DNA of 64,000 bases from Corynebacterium aquatimens (GCF_030408395.1 NZ_CP046980.1:1612001-1676000), one strand, 5' to 3'. Positions 27,445 to 36,166 are shown, counted from the stretch's first letter. Numbers and translations are program-made. Notes: generated by a model from the sequence alone, not told the origin.

Positions 27445-27571
27445 GTGAACCGCACCGATTGAGCCGTACCGATTGAACCGCACCGCGTGATGCGCTGCGG
27501 TCCATCGGCACGTCGTCGTGTGGTCAGGTGGTTGTGGCGCGGCGGCTGGGCGCGGGGCTGGGGCGCGGGGG
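27445..27571. repeat. Short GAACCGCACCGATT repeats between convergent genes
   Basis: Two and a half imperfect 14-15-base units (GAACCGCACCGATT, GAGCCGTACCGATT, GAACCGCACCGCG) follow the TGA of the DUF222-HNH gene. G-rich simple sequence then runs to the VIT gene stop. No other coding signal was seen. Confidence 0.55.
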
Positions 27572-28345
27572 CTAGGTCACGTTCGTGCCGAACAGGTAGC
27601 CGACCCCGAACGTGACGGCCAGGGCCAACGCGCCGCCGATGACTAGGCGCATGACGGCGCGCGTGGCGTTCGCGCCGCCGAGTTTCGCGGAGATCGCGCC
27701 GGTGATCGCCAGCGCGATGAGCGTTACCACCACCGTCACAATCACGCGCGCAGACGCCGGCGCGGCAACTACCGCGATCATCGGCAGCACAGCGCCGAGA
27801 ACAAAGGCGAAGAACGACGCGATGGCCGCGGACCATGGGCTCACGATGTCTTCCTCGTCGATTCCGTAGTGGATCTCCAAGTGTGCCTTCAGTGGATCGA
27901 TCGCGGTGCGCTCCTTGGCCACGGCGATCGCGGTCTCCTCACTCAACCCAGAGTTGCGGTAGGCCTGCACGAGGTGCTGGATCTCTGCCGCAGGATCGCT
28001 TTCGTGTAGGCCTCGCTCGGTGCGTATCGCAGCTTTTTCCGTATCGCGTTGCGAGGACACCGACACATACTCACCCAGCGCCATCGACACGGCCCCACCA
28101 ATCACGGCGGCGACACCGGCGGTAGTGATCGCGATCAGATCATTGGTCGCACCAGCCACGCCGACGAGGACCGCCGCGACGGACACGATGCCGTCATTAG
28201 CACCAAGCACCGCGGCGCGCAGGCGGTTGAGCCGCTCGCCCATCCCATGGGTCTCGACTTCAACCTCCGGGAACTCATTCGGCATCGGCTTTCCTTCCAC
28301 CAGCTCAACTGGGGCGGCGGAAGCATCGGCGTTCATGTTCGTCAT
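27572..28345 (-). CDS. VIT1/CCC1-family Fe2+/Mn2+ transporter
   Basis: A 257-residue membrane protein of the VIT family. TM1 begins with the signature LRAAVLGANDGIVSVAAVLVGVAGA, a second segment has GGAVSMALGEYVSVSSQRDTE, and an acidic helical loop (about residues 100-165, with metal-binding Glu) precedes three further segments. Such proteins export or sequester ferrous iron and manganese. The ATG at 28345 is chosen (MTNMNADAS); the frame is open for 12 more codons upstream. Confidence 0.9.
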   Translation of the reverse strand: MTNMNADASAAPVELVEGKPMPNEFPEVEVETHGMGERLNRLRAAVLGANDGIVSVAAVLVGVAGATNDLIAITTAGVAAVIGGAVSMALGEYVSVSSQRDTEKAAIRTERGLHESDPAAEIQHLVQAYRNSGLSEETAIAVAKERTAIDPLKAHLEIHYGIDEEDIVSPWSAAIASFFAFVLGAVLPMIAVVAAPASARVIVTVVVTLIALAITGAISAKLGGANATRAVMRLVIGGALALAVTFGVGYLFGTNVT

Positions 28346-28446
28346 AAGCCCCGTTGTACTCACGCTCACCAGGGAAAACAAGGATCCTTAGGCTTACTTC
28401 GCTCACGTTTGCGCACCCTTAGTTGCGCCGTGATAGTTTCACCATC

Positions 28447-29085
28447 ATGAACTTGCGTAAACAATTCACCGTCGCGTTCGCCGCGGGAATCATCGCTTCA
28501 TCTGCGCTCACCGCTTGCGGCAAAGCATCGCTTAACGACGAAAACCAGCCCCCCAACGCTAACACCACCACCGGCGCGTCGGAGGGCGATGGCTCCGATG
28601 AGAATACCAGCGGCGCGGAAGACAGCGACGCGAACGGCAGCGACGCGAACGGCAATGACGCGGACGACGCGGGAGATAGCGACAACGGAAAGGGCGGCTC
28701 AGACGACTCCGACGGCTTCTACGAAGTCGAAACCGGGGAATACGAATTCGCCGGAACCGTTCGCCTACGCACGGTCGGCGAGCTGCTTCAAGGCGCACAG
28801 GCACCAAACGGGGAACCGCTATCGGATACCCGCTACGTCTTGGAGTTTGACCACCCCGTAGAGGTAACGGCGTTCAGAGCGAACAAATCGCACACGCAAA
28901 GCAACGATTTAGCGGCTCTCTACGTCCCCGACGAACCCGACGACGGCGCCGCCACCTTCAACAAGTTCTTAAACAAGCGAGTATCCATCTACGTACCCAA
29001 AGATGGGTTCGTCTACCCCGCGGACACGAGCATCCCGATGGGTGCAATTCGAATTAATAGCTACAACGAAATCGTCGAGCGCTAG
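28447..29085 (+). CDS. Lipoprotein with a C-terminal domain shared with the gene at 31.2 kb
   Basis: A 212-residue lipoprotein: signal peptide with lipobox LTAC (Cys 24), then a linker of about 65 residues made almost only of Asp, Gly, Asn and Ser. A C-terminal domain of about 110 residues starts FAGTVRLRTVGELL and ends FVYPADTSIPMGAIRINSYNEI. The same domain, with APNGEP, FDHPV and PxDxSxPxG motifs in order, ends the lipoprotein at 31169-32359. Function unknown; extracellular surface expected. TAGTTT (28434-28439) is seven bases before the ATG. Confidence 0.75.
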   Translation: MNLRKQFTVAFAAGIIASSALTACGKASLNDENQPPNANTTTGASEGDGSDENTSGAEDSDANGSDANGNDADDAGDSDNGKGGSDDSDGFYEVETGEYEFAGTVRLRTVGELLQGAQAPNGEPLSDTRYVLEFDHPVEVTAFRANKSHTQSNDLAALYVPDEPDDGAATFNKFLNKRVSIYVPKDGFVYPADTSIPMGAIRINSYNEIVER

Positions 29086-29086
29086 C

Positions 29087-29212
29087 CCCAAACACTGGGC
29101 CCAAACACTGGGCCCAAACACTGGGCCCAAACACGAGGCCGAAGCACGCGGCCCAAGCATGAGGCCCAAACGCGAGGCCCAAGGCTAGGCCCAAGCACGA
29201 GGCCCGAGCGCG
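29087..29212. repeat. 13-bp CCCAAACACTGGG tandem array
   Basis: Starting two bases after the lipoprotein stop codon, three exact copies of CCCAAACACTGGG at a 13-base period pass into six or more degenerate copies (CCCAAGCACGAGG and similar). The array fills the space to the convergent ADP-ribosylglycohydrolase stop. Confidence 0.85.
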
Positions 29213-29215
29213 GGG

Positions 29216-30121
29216 TTATGGGGCGGAGATGGGCAAAAGTTCGTCGATAAGCGAAAGTGCCCCCTCCGTGGAGAACTCCGCGGGGCGATGGGCGTCGCTG
29301 GTGCGGTAGGCGTCGATGACGTCGCGCCAGCGCGCGGGAATCCCGTCCTCGCCGTGGATGGCGCCGAGGAACGCGCCCGCGATCGCCGCGTTGGTGTCGG
29401 TGTCGCCGCCCATGCCGACGATTTCCACCAGGGATTCCTCGAAGCTTGCCCCGTGCGCCGCGTGGTAGCAGGTCAGATTGAACGCGTAGCGCACCCAGCC
29501 GATCTTCGAGCTCGCGACGTCTGTCGGACGCGACGCGATGAAATCCTCCACCTGCTCGCGGAGATCACCCGCGGATTCTTTAAGCGCCGCAACGGGATCC
29601 GCCCCGCCGATCACGCGAGCAAGCGCACCCACGTACGCTCCATTGACGGCGACCGTGTAGTCATTCGGGTGCGTCATCAACGCATCCGTGCGCGCGTGCT
29701 CAGCAGCACGATCCGGGTCCGCGAAGTACGCAATCGCCAGCGGGCTCACGCGCATCAAGGCGCCGTTGGACTGGGCCTCCGCGTTCGGCTCATACGGGTA
29801 ACGCAGCGCCATCGCACACGTGTTGCCGATGTCGAACGGGTGCGACGCGGCCCAGCGGCGGTACGACTCGCGTACGTCGTCGGCGTCGAAGCCGCGGTTG
29901 CGCGCAAGGCTCCGCGCGAGGGCGAAGGCGAGCTCCGAGTCATCGGTGGCCTGGCCCGGCGCGACGCCAAACGGCCCGCCGCCGGTGAGCTCCCGCACGC
30001 CGTCCGGGTACATGCGGGCGATCTCATCCGGGTAGCAGAACTCCACCAAGGCCCCGAGATTGTCGCCGATAATCTGGCCGTACATCGCACCGCGCGCACG
30101 CGCACGCACATCGTTTACCAC
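29216..30121 (-). CDS. ADP-ribosylglycohydrolase-family protein
   Basis: A 301-residue ARH/DraG-like protein with the paired metal-site motifs: GQIIGDNLGALVE near the N-terminus, GQATDDSELA in the middle and GMGGDTDTNAAIAGAFLGAIHG near the C-terminus. Family members remove ADP-ribose from proteins or small molecules using two Mg2+. The GTG at 30121 (VVNDVRARARGAMYG) has GAGAAGG upstream; ATG at 30085 is an alternative. No ADP-ribosyltransferase partner is visible in the window. Confidence 0.85.
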   Translation of the reverse strand: MVNDVRARARGAMYGQIIGDNLGALVEFCYPDEIARMYPDGVRELTGGGPFGVAPGQATDDSELAFALARSLARNRGFDADDVRESYRRWAASHPFDIGNTCAMALRYPYEPNAEAQSNGALMRVSPLAIAYFADPDRAAEHARTDALMTHPNDYTVAVNGAYVGALARVIGGADPVAALKESAGDLREQVEDFIASRPTDVASSKIGWVRYAFNLTCYHAAHGASFEESLVEIVGMGGDTDTNAAIAGAFLGAIHGEDGIPARWRDVIDAYRTSDAHRPAEFSTEGALSLIDELLPISAP

Positions 30122-30203
30122 TGGGATCACCTTCTCTTTGTATGGCGCTGCTGCACAAGACACTGTACCGCCGCGGCCGAAAACGGCTGGATATGCTAGG
30201 GAC

Positions 30204-30299
30204 ATGACCCCGATCCTTGACGCGCTGGGCGCGGACTCTGTGACATTCATCGACGGCATGTGGCGCGCCGACGCATGTGACCACGGAGCGCTGGCATGA
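30204..30299 (+). CDS. Possible 31-codon leader ORF coupled to the DUF1275 gene
   Basis: The short frame begins ATG at 30204, six bases after TATGCT (30192-30197), and ends TGA overlapping the ATG of the next gene as ATGA. It encodes 31 residues including DSVTFIDGMWRADACD. The promoter-start spacing and the overlap suggest it is translated and couples ribosomes into DUF1275. It could instead be the 5' remnant of a lost gene: FTFAGGMWHVDA in the protein at 44787 looks distantly similar. Confidence 0.4.
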   Translation: MTPILDALGADSVTFIDGMWRADACDHGALA

Positions 30300-30973
30300 G
30301 GGGATACCGCGGGGGTGAGCACGCGCTTGCGGTGTACCTGTCGTCGATAGCTGGCTTTGTAGACACGATTGGCTTCATGTACCTGGGCGGCTACTTCTTG
30401 TCGTTCATGTCGGGCAACACCACGCGGCTCACTGCCGCGGTCAACGCGGGAAAGTGGGACGTCGTTGTCGTTGCGGGTGGGCTCATGCTGACGTTTCTCG
30501 CAGGCGTAGCGACGGGCGCCCTCATCAGCCGCCTCGGCCACCAACACCTGCCCCCGACGCGCACGCGCGAAGCCGTGTTGCTGTTCGTGTGTGCGATGTC
30601 CCTGGTGGCGTCGCTGCTCGTCGTGGTGGGGGCGGAACGGGTGGCGGTGTACGTGCTGTCCTTCACCGTCGGGGCAATGAACTCCACCTTTGAGCGCGAC
30701 GGCGAAGTGTCCATATCCCTGACGTACATGACGGGCACTCTGGTGAAGATGGCGCAGAACTTCGTGGGCGCGTTCTTCGGGCAGTCGCACGCGCTGTGGC
30801 TCGGGTACTTCGCGTTGTGGGCGTCGTTGGCGTGCGGGGCGTTGCTCGGCGGCTGGGCGTACGTGCAGATTGGGCTCGCTTCGGTGTGGGTTGTCTCCGC
30901 TCTGCTCATTGTTGGGACAGCTGTCGCGTTGGTCAATCGTCACCGCCGCCGCGTCCGTGGCCTTCCTGTCTAG
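30296..30973 (+). CDS. DUF1275 (YoaK) family membrane protein
   Basis: A 225-residue protein with six predicted membrane segments. It bears the DUF1275 signatures AGFVDTIGFMYLGGYFLSFMSGNTTRL near the N-terminus and MTGTLVKMAQNFVGA in the second half. The family is widespread and of unknown function. Its ATG overlaps the stop of a 31-codon upstream frame (ATGA) and no separate ribosome site is evident, suggesting translational coupling. The stop codon opens a 17-base tandem array. Confidence 0.88.
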   Translation: MRGYRGGEHALAVYLSSIAGFVDTIGFMYLGGYFLSFMSGNTTRLTAAVNAGKWDVVVVAGGLMLTFLAGVATGALISRLGHQHLPPTRTREAVLLFVCAMSLVASLLVVVGAERVAVYVLSFTVGAMNSTFERDGEVSISLTYMTGTLVKMAQNFVGAFFGQSHALWLGYFALWASLACGALLGGWAYVQIGLASVWVVSALLIVGTAVALVNRHRRRVRGLPV

Positions 30974-31089
30974 CTTTGCTGCCTGCGTGGCTTCCCTGCC
31001 CGCATAGCTTCCCTGCCCACATAGCTTTCCTGCCCACGTGGCTTCCCTGCCCACGTGGCTTCCCTGCCGGTTTAGCTTGGCTGCCGGCG
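30971..31089. repeat. 17-bp tandem array starting with the DUF1275 stop codon
   Basis: Seven units of 17 bases run from 30971 to 31089, consensus TAGCTTCCCTGCCCACG. The first TAG is the stop codon of the DUF1275 gene, and every other unit begins TAG or TGG. No hairpin is strong; the array would add several in-frame stops. Confidence 0.88.
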
Positions 31090-31168
31090 TAGCTTCCCCA
31101 CTGGCGCACGGTGGGCCGTCGAGACGCAAGGAACTTGACAGGACAAATGATGTTGTAGTCTATCAGCC

Positions 31169-32359
31169 ATGCCAGACCGCATGAGAACCGTTTTCCGAGC
31201 ATCCTCGTTCACCGCTGCAGTAATCCTTACCGCAACAACTTTGAGCGCATGCATCGACAAGGAGATCGAGGAACCAGATCTTTCCGGCTCCCAGTCGAGC
31301 AGTTCTGCGCGAAACGCAGGCAACGGAGACGGCGGCGACAACGCTGGCAACGGCAGCAACAAGTCCACGGCGTGGTACAAGGCATACAGAGACGTCCTGT
31401 CAGACCCCGCGAAATACCCACTGAACGACGCCGTGCGCTTCACACCAACAAACGAGTTTTACTACGCCTTGGTTGAAGCCAACGGCGGCGGAGCCCCGGA
31501 GCTGCTGTTGGCTCACCGGGGTGAGGACTTCTCTCCAGTGATCGTGTTCACGATCTCGCAGCCGGGCGGCACCGTGGCGTCGACGGACAACCTCATCATG
31601 GGTGTCGCGTCTGCGGGTGGAGACAGGATGAGGTTGGAGTCGTCGATAAGCGGTGAGGGGCTCTACCAGATCGACTGGACGTCCACGAGTCACACGGGTT
31701 CTTCCCAAAAGTATAAGCTCGAAGGATCCAACCCCGTCGCGGCTGGCACCGCGGAGCAGTTCCCGAACCTCGACCTTCTGCCCGACCACCAGGTGATCCG
31801 CTGGACGCGTTCCGACGATCTTTCAGCACTCGACGCAGGTATCAAAGGCAGCGTCGCGGATCCTGATCAATTCCCCGGTGGCCGCGGCGGGGTGGAGCTG
31901 ATCGACCGCAACGAACTCGAGGGCGGCTCCGGCTCGGCGGCTGGCAGCCGCGACACAGGCCACGGCGCTGCCCGTTCCGCCGCAGGCGCCGACGGCGTCA
32001 CCGACATGGGATCGGGCCAAGCCGTCGCCATCGGTACCGTCCGCAAAGTCACCGCCGGCGAACTGATGGACAGCGGCGCCACCCCCAACGGCGAGCCCGC
32101 TGACCAGACCCATTACATTCTGCAGTTCGACCACCCAGTGACGGTCACAGCGAAAAAACTCAACGGCGTGTTCACCTACACCCAGGACTATGCAGCGCTC
32201 GGCGAGAAGTCTCAATTCGCTAACGACAGTGGGCGGTGGGAGCGTTTCGTCGGTAAGCGAGTGCGCATTACCTCCAGCGACCTCTGGTACCCCACGGACG
32301 CGAGCCTCCCACTGGGGGTCCTGCGTGTCGGCAACGCGACCAACGTTGAGGTGCTCTAG
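31169..32359 (+). CDS. Large lipoprotein with the same C-terminal domain as at 28.4 kb
   Basis: A 396-residue lipoprotein: lipobox LSAC with Cys 28, a Ser/Gly/Asn linker, then an N-terminal domain of about 180 residues (AWYKAYRDVLSDP to SDDLSALDAG). A Gly/Ala-rich spacer leads to a C-terminal domain (IGTVRKVTAGELM ... WYPTDASLPLGVLRVGNATNV) homologous to that of the lipoprotein at 28447-29085. It is probably surface-exposed; function unknown. TAGTCT (31156-31161) is seven bases before the ATG. Confidence 0.78.
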   Translation: MPDRMRTVFRASSFTAAVILTATTLSACIDKEIEEPDLSGSQSSSSARNAGNGDGGDNAGNGSNKSTAWYKAYRDVLSDPAKYPLNDAVRFTPTNEFYYALVEANGGGAPELLLAHRGEDFSPVIVFTISQPGGTVASTDNLIMGVASAGGDRMRLESSISGEGLYQIDWTSTSHTGSSQKYKLEGSNPVAAGTAEQFPNLDLLPDHQVIRWTRSDDLSALDAGIKGSVADPDQFPGGRGGVELIDRNELEGGSGSAAGSRDTGHGAARSAAGADGVTDMGSGQAVAIGTVRKVTAGELMDSGATPNGEPADQTHYILQFDHPVTVTAKKLNGVFTYTQDYAALGEKSQFANDSGRWERFVGKRVRITSSDLWYPTDASLPLGVLRVGNATNVEVL

Positions 32360-32519
32360 AAGCTGTTTGCCCAGCTCCTTGTGGTGCTCGCGCCCGATGT
32401 GCAGCCGCCCCACGCTCTTTGTTCGCCTGTTCTTGGGTCTCCTTGAGGACGTTGTCCTCATCGACCCTGAATTCCTGCGATGAACGTGTCCGTGCGTCCC
32501 GCAGCGGGGAAAGCGCCAC
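32360..32519. other. Degenerate sequence between a lipoprotein and a GNAT remnant
   Basis: No intact gene is seen. On the minus strand a broken frame reads GREHHKELGKQLLEHL, which looks like the end of a helical protein but has no start. I cannot identify it. Confidence 0.35.
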
Positions 32520-32833
32520 AGCTCACGGATGTAGCACAGCATTCGCCACCCTGCCGCGCCGGCGGCGGTGCCAGCGGTGCTGGCCGCTGGGTTGCCACCA
32601 GTGTTTGTGGCGGGGGTGGCGCCCGAAGTGTCACCGTAGGATTCAAAGTTCGTGAACCCGAGACGCTCATACAACCGAAGCGCGTCCACGTCCGGTTCGT
32701 CGACATTAATGTGGCATTCGGGGGCGCGGTGGTGGCGAAGGTCGTCGATAAGCATGTGCATGAGCGCGGTGCCCTCCCCGCGGGCGCCCGGGGCACGCGG
32801 TCTGCCGGTGTAAGCCGGTCTTGAATAGTTCAT
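32520..32833 (-). pseudogene. Truncated GNAT acetyltransferase
   Basis: On the minus strand the C-terminal half of a GNAT domain is readable: the acetyl-CoA motif GARGEGTALMHMLIDDLRHH, then INVDEPDVDALRLYERLGFTNFESYG and a final MLCYIREL. The N-terminal half is missing: the frame begins inside the promoter of the cmtR-like gene, and no stop follows the expected C-terminus. Arrival of the metal-resistance module probably cut it. Confidence 0.65.
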
Positions 32834-32855
32834 CAGATACTGTATAGTTCAGCAC
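32821..32855 (+). promoter_or_regulatory. Promoter and candidate operator of the cmtR-P1B ATPase operon
   Basis: TTGAAT (32821-32826), a 16-base spacer and TATAGT (32843-32848) precede the ATG by seven bases, a good leaderless promoter. The octamer ATAGTTCA occurs twice, at 32825-32832 and 32844-32851, spanning both promoter elements, and is a plausible binding site for the repressor encoded downstream. Confidence 0.7.
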
Positions 32856-33215
32856 ATGCTGACTATTGCTTCGCGCCTCGACGTCATGAACCGGCTCGGC
32901 CGGGCCATGGCCGATCCGACGCGCTCCCGAATCCTGATGACCCTGCTAGACGGTCCGAGCTACCCGGCCGTGCTCTCGGACAGCTTGGATCTGACGCGCT
33001 CGAACGTCTCGAACCACCTGACCTGCCTGCGCGACTGCGGCATTGTCGTCGCTGAGCCGGAGGGCCGCAAGACCCGCTACGAAATCGCCGATCCGCACCT
33101 CGCGGCAGCGCTCGACGCGCTGGTGGACGCGACGTTGGCTGTCGACGAAAACGCCCCGTGCATCGACCCTGAGTGCTCGGTGCCTGGCTGCGGCGAGAAA
33201 GGAGCGGACGCATGA
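32856..33215 (+). CDS. cmtR: CmtR-like Cd(II)/Pb(II)-sensing ArsR-family repressor
   Basis: A 119-residue winged-helix regulator. Recognition helix TRSNVSNHLTCLRDCG holds Cys57 and Cys61, and the C-terminus has Cys102. These are the same three positions that bind Cd/Pb in M. tuberculosis CmtR, and two more cysteines (107, 112) follow. Binding of metal should release DNA and induce the operon. Its stop overlaps the ATPase ATG (ATGA), so both are co-translated. Promoter and repeat operator lie immediately upstream. Confidence 0.9.
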   Translation: MLTIASRLDVMNRLGRAMADPTRSRILMTLLDGPSYPAVLSDSLDLTRSNVSNHLTCLRDCGIVVAEPEGRKTRYEIADPHLAAALDALVDATLAVDENAPCIDPECSVPGCGEKGADA

Positions 33216-35104
33216 GTTCAGCATGTGGATGCGAGCACGAACCCGCCACGGAGATCGAAGAGCTCGATCGGCCATGGTGGAAGGACCCTGAGCTACTGCT
33301 CCCGATCTTCTCCGGCGTAGCCCTCGGCATAGGCCTGGCACTGGACTGGTCCGGGCTGGAGACACCCGCGACGGTACTGTTCTGGGTCGGCCTGTTGTTG
33401 GGTGCGTACACTTTCGCGCCTGGAGCGATCCGGAACCTTGTCACGAAGGGCAAGCTCGGCATTAGTTTGCTGATGACGATCAGCGCGGTCGGCGCGGTGA
33501 TCCTCGGCTTCGTCGGAGAGGCCGCGGCGCTCGCGTTCCTGTACTCGATCGCCGAGGCGCTGGAGGACAAGGCGATGGACCGGGCCCAAGGCGGACTGCG
33601 AGCACTGTTGAAGTTGGTACCGCAGACCGCGACGGTGCTGCGCGACGGCACGGCGGTCGAGGTCGCTGCGAAGGACCTCGTGGTTGGCGAGCTGATGCTC
33701 GTGCGCCCCGGGGAGCGGATCGCCACGGACGGCATCATTCGGTCTGGGCGCTCCAGCCTGGACACCTCAGCGATCACCGGAGAATCCATTCCAGAAGAGG
33801 TTGCGCCCGGTGACGAGGTGTCCGCGGGAGCGATCAACTCCGCCGGTGTGCTGGAGGTCGAGACGACCGCAGCTGGAACGGACAACTCTCTGACCACAAT
33901 CGTGGACCTGGTCGAGCAGGCGCAGGCGGAAAAGGGCGACCGGGCCCGGATCGCCGACCGGATTGCCCGACCCCTCGTGCCCGGGGTAATGGTCCTGGCG
34001 GTGCTGGTCGGCGTGATCGGTTCATTGCTGGGCGACCCCGAGACGTGGATCACCCGTGCGCTGGTGGTCCTGGTCGCAGCGTCGCCGTGCGCGCTGGCAA
34101 TCTCCGTGCCGCTGACGGTCGTGGCCGCGATCGGCGCGGCCAGCCGGTTCGGAGTGGTCATTAAGTCCGGCGCGGCATTCGAGCGGCTCGGCGGCATCCG
34201 TCACCTGGCGGTGGATAAGACCGGAACCCTCACCCGCAACCAGCCCGAGGTTACCGGCGTGATCCCGGCAGATGGATTCGATTCCGCGCAGGTGCTTGCA
34301 TTCGCGGCGGCAGTTGAGCAGCAATCGACGCACCCCCTCGCCGCGGCGATCGCAGCAGCGGCGCCCGAAGCACCCGCCGCCCTGAACATCAGCGAGGAAG
34401 CCGGGCACGGCATCGGCGGCACCGTCGAAGGCCAACGGGTGCTGGTGGGCAGCCCCCGGTGGATCGACGCCGGGCCACTGAAGGCAGACGTTGAGCGCAT
34501 GGAGTCCGAGGGGCAGACCTGCGTCCTGGTCACCGTCGATGGCGCCCTCGCCGGAGCGATCGGGGTCCGCGATGAGCTGCGGCCCGAGGTACCCGAAGCC
34601 GTGCAGACCCTGCACGCCAACGGCGTGGAAGTGAGTATGCTCACCGGCGACAACATTCGCACCGCCCGGGCGCTGGCTGACATCGCCGGAATCGACGACG
34701 TGCGCGCCCAGCTGCGCCCGGAGGACAAGGCAAGCATCGTCGCCGAACTCTCCTCCACAACGCCGACGGCGATGATCGGCGACGGCATCAACGACGCGCC
34801 GGCACTGGCGGGTGCGACGGTGGGCATAGCGATGGGAGCGACCGGCTCTGACGCCGCTATCGAGTCCGCTGATGTCGCCTTCACCGGCCATGACCTCCGA
34901 CTAATTCCGCAGGCACTGCAGCACGCCCGCCGAGGCAGCAGGATCATCAACCAGAACATCGTGCTGTCTCTGGCCATCATCATCGTGTTGATGCCACTGG
35001 CGATCAGCGGCGTGCTGGGCTTAGCCGCCGTCGTATTGGTTCACGAGGTCGCCGAAGTCATCGTGATCTTGAACGGCCTGCGGGCCGCGCGGACGAATCG
35101 CTGA
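33212..35104 (+). CDS. P1B-type heavy-metal ATPase (Cd/Pb/Zn exporter)
   Basis: A 630-residue P-type ATPase. The metal-selecting SPCALAI motif in TM6 (about residue 291) marks the Zn/Cd/Pb class; phosphorylation motif DKTGTLT is near 335, TGES near 190 and GDGIND near 523. The N-terminus lacks a full HMA domain but has CGCEHE, a possible metal contact. It exports metal from the cytoplasm and is coupled to the CmtR-like regulator. Sequence is uniformly GC-rich and free of the local 10-mer and 3' repeats, consistent with acquisition. Confidence 0.92.
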   Translation: MSSACGCEHEPATEIEELDRPWWKDPELLLPIFSGVALGIGLALDWSGLETPATVLFWVGLLLGAYTFAPGAIRNLVTKGKLGISLLMTISAVGAVILGFVGEAAALAFLYSIAEALEDKAMDRAQGGLRALLKLVPQTATVLRDGTAVEVAAKDLVVGELMLVRPGERIATDGIIRSGRSSLDTSAITGESIPEEVAPGDEVSAGAINSAGVLEVETTAAGTDNSLTTIVDLVEQAQAEKGDRARIADRIARPLVPGVMVLAVLVGVIGSLLGDPETWITRALVVLVAASPCALAISVPLTVVAAIGAASRFGVVIKSGAAFERLGGIRHLAVDKTGTLTRNQPEVTGVIPADGFDSAQVLAFAAAVEQQSTHPLAAAIAAAAPEAPAALNISEEAGHGIGGTVEGQRVLVGSPRWIDAGPLKADVERMESEGQTCVLVTVDGALAGAIGVRDELRPEVPEAVQTLHANGVEVSMLTGDNIRTARALADIAGIDDVRAQLRPEDKASIVAELSSTTPTAMIGDGINDAPALAGATVGIAMGATGSDAAIESADVAFTGHDLRLIPQALQHARRGSRIINQNIVLSLAIIIVLMPLAISGVLGLAAVVLVHEVAEVIVILNGLRAARTNR

Positions 35105-35159
35105 GTCGAGTTACGCGGACCGAGCACTCCGGGTCTCCAACGCGGATCTTGGCGCCATC

Positions 35160-36134
35160 TCAAAACTCTGGCTGCCGAGCTTCATCGACACGGCCCGCGA
35201 CTACCTGGGCAGTGTGTTTGGCAAAGGGCCCCACGCCCATCAGCGTTGCCGAGCCGTCGCCGGTCCAGTTGCCATAACCGACTAGATGCAGATTCTTCAC
35301 CGCGGGTTCGCGGCCGCGCATGAGGTGGCGGAATGGGCCGAGGGCCGGACGGAAACCAGTGCACCAGATCAGGTGGTCGTGGTCGAGCTCGCTCAAGCTA
35401 TCAAAGATGGGGGTAGCGGTGAGCTGACCGGAATCGCGCAGCTCACGGAGATGAGGAAGCGCGACAATGTCCCCGAGGTTCGGGCCGGAATCGCCGCCGA
35501 GAATCCGGCGGCGGCTGCGGAGGAAGAGATCGCGGCCGTCGATGTCGTCGGGCATCCAGCGCGGACGCTCAAGTGTGAACCATGTGACCTCCGACGTTCC
35601 GATGAGGTCCGCGGCGATCTGGGCGCCCGAGTTCGCCCCACCGACCACAGCGACCTTCGCGCCGCGGAATGGTTCTGGACCCGGGTAGGTCGACGAGTGC
35701 CACTGGTGTCCGCGGAAGGTGCCGGGATAGTGGGGCACGAAGGGCGCGGACCACGTGCCTGTGGCCGCGATAACGTGTTCCGCCGTGAATTGACCGGCGG
35801 TCGAATCTAGGAAGAACATCCCTCCGTCATGGGACACACTGCGAACGTTCACTGGGCGCCTCACCGGGAGGTCGTACCGTCGTTCGTAGCTTTCCAGATA
35901 GTCGATGACATGGCGTGCCGGCGGGTACCCCGGGTAGTGCGGCATAGGCCAACCGGGCAGGTTGGAAAACTCCGCGGCGGAGAAAAGCGTCAGTGAAGGC
36001 CACGCATGCAACCACGCTCCGCCGGGTTCTTCTTGGTTGTCCAGGACCAGAAAGTCCACTTGGAAGCGCCGCAGGTAATAGGCCGTGGCCAAACCGGACT
36101 GGCCACCGCCGACGACGATGGCAGTGTGGTTCAT
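35160..36134 (-). CDS. Flavin-dependent monooxygenase, ArsO/CzcO-like
   Basis: A 324-residue two-dinucleotide-fold flavoprotein. The FAD-binding VVGGGQSGLATAYYL is at residues 7-21 and the NADPH-binding VVGGANSGAQIAADL near residue 160; ATGTWSAPFVP fits the FMO-like linker. Proteins called ArsO or CzcO of this type accompany metal or arsenic genes, which fits the neighbouring CmtR/ATPase operon, but no reaction can be fixed from sequence. TACACT is seven bases before the ATG at 36134; the gene is divergent from DUF488. Confidence 0.8.
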   Translation of the reverse strand: MNHTAIVVGGGQSGLATAYYLRRFQVDFLVLDNQEEPGGAWLHAWPSLTLFSAAEFSNLPGWPMPHYPGYPPARHVIDYLESYERRYDLPVRRPVNVRSVSHDGGMFFLDSTAGQFTAEHVIAATGTWSAPFVPHYPGTFRGHQWHSSTYPGPEPFRGAKVAVVGGANSGAQIAADLIGTSEVTWFTLERPRWMPDDIDGRDLFLRSRRRILGGDSGPNLGDIVALPHLRELRDSGQLTATPIFDSLSELDHDHLIWCTGFRPALGPFRHLMRGREPAVKNLHLVGYGNWTGDGSATLMGVGPFAKHTAQVVAGRVDEARQPEF

Positions 36135-36166
36135 GCCCGCGAGTGTAGCGGGGTACGGTGGCACCC

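Noticed and set aside
31823-32519. Continuation of the GNAT frame across the lipoprotein gene
   Set aside because: This is read-through after loss of the stop codon and lies antisense to a convincing lipoprotein gene.
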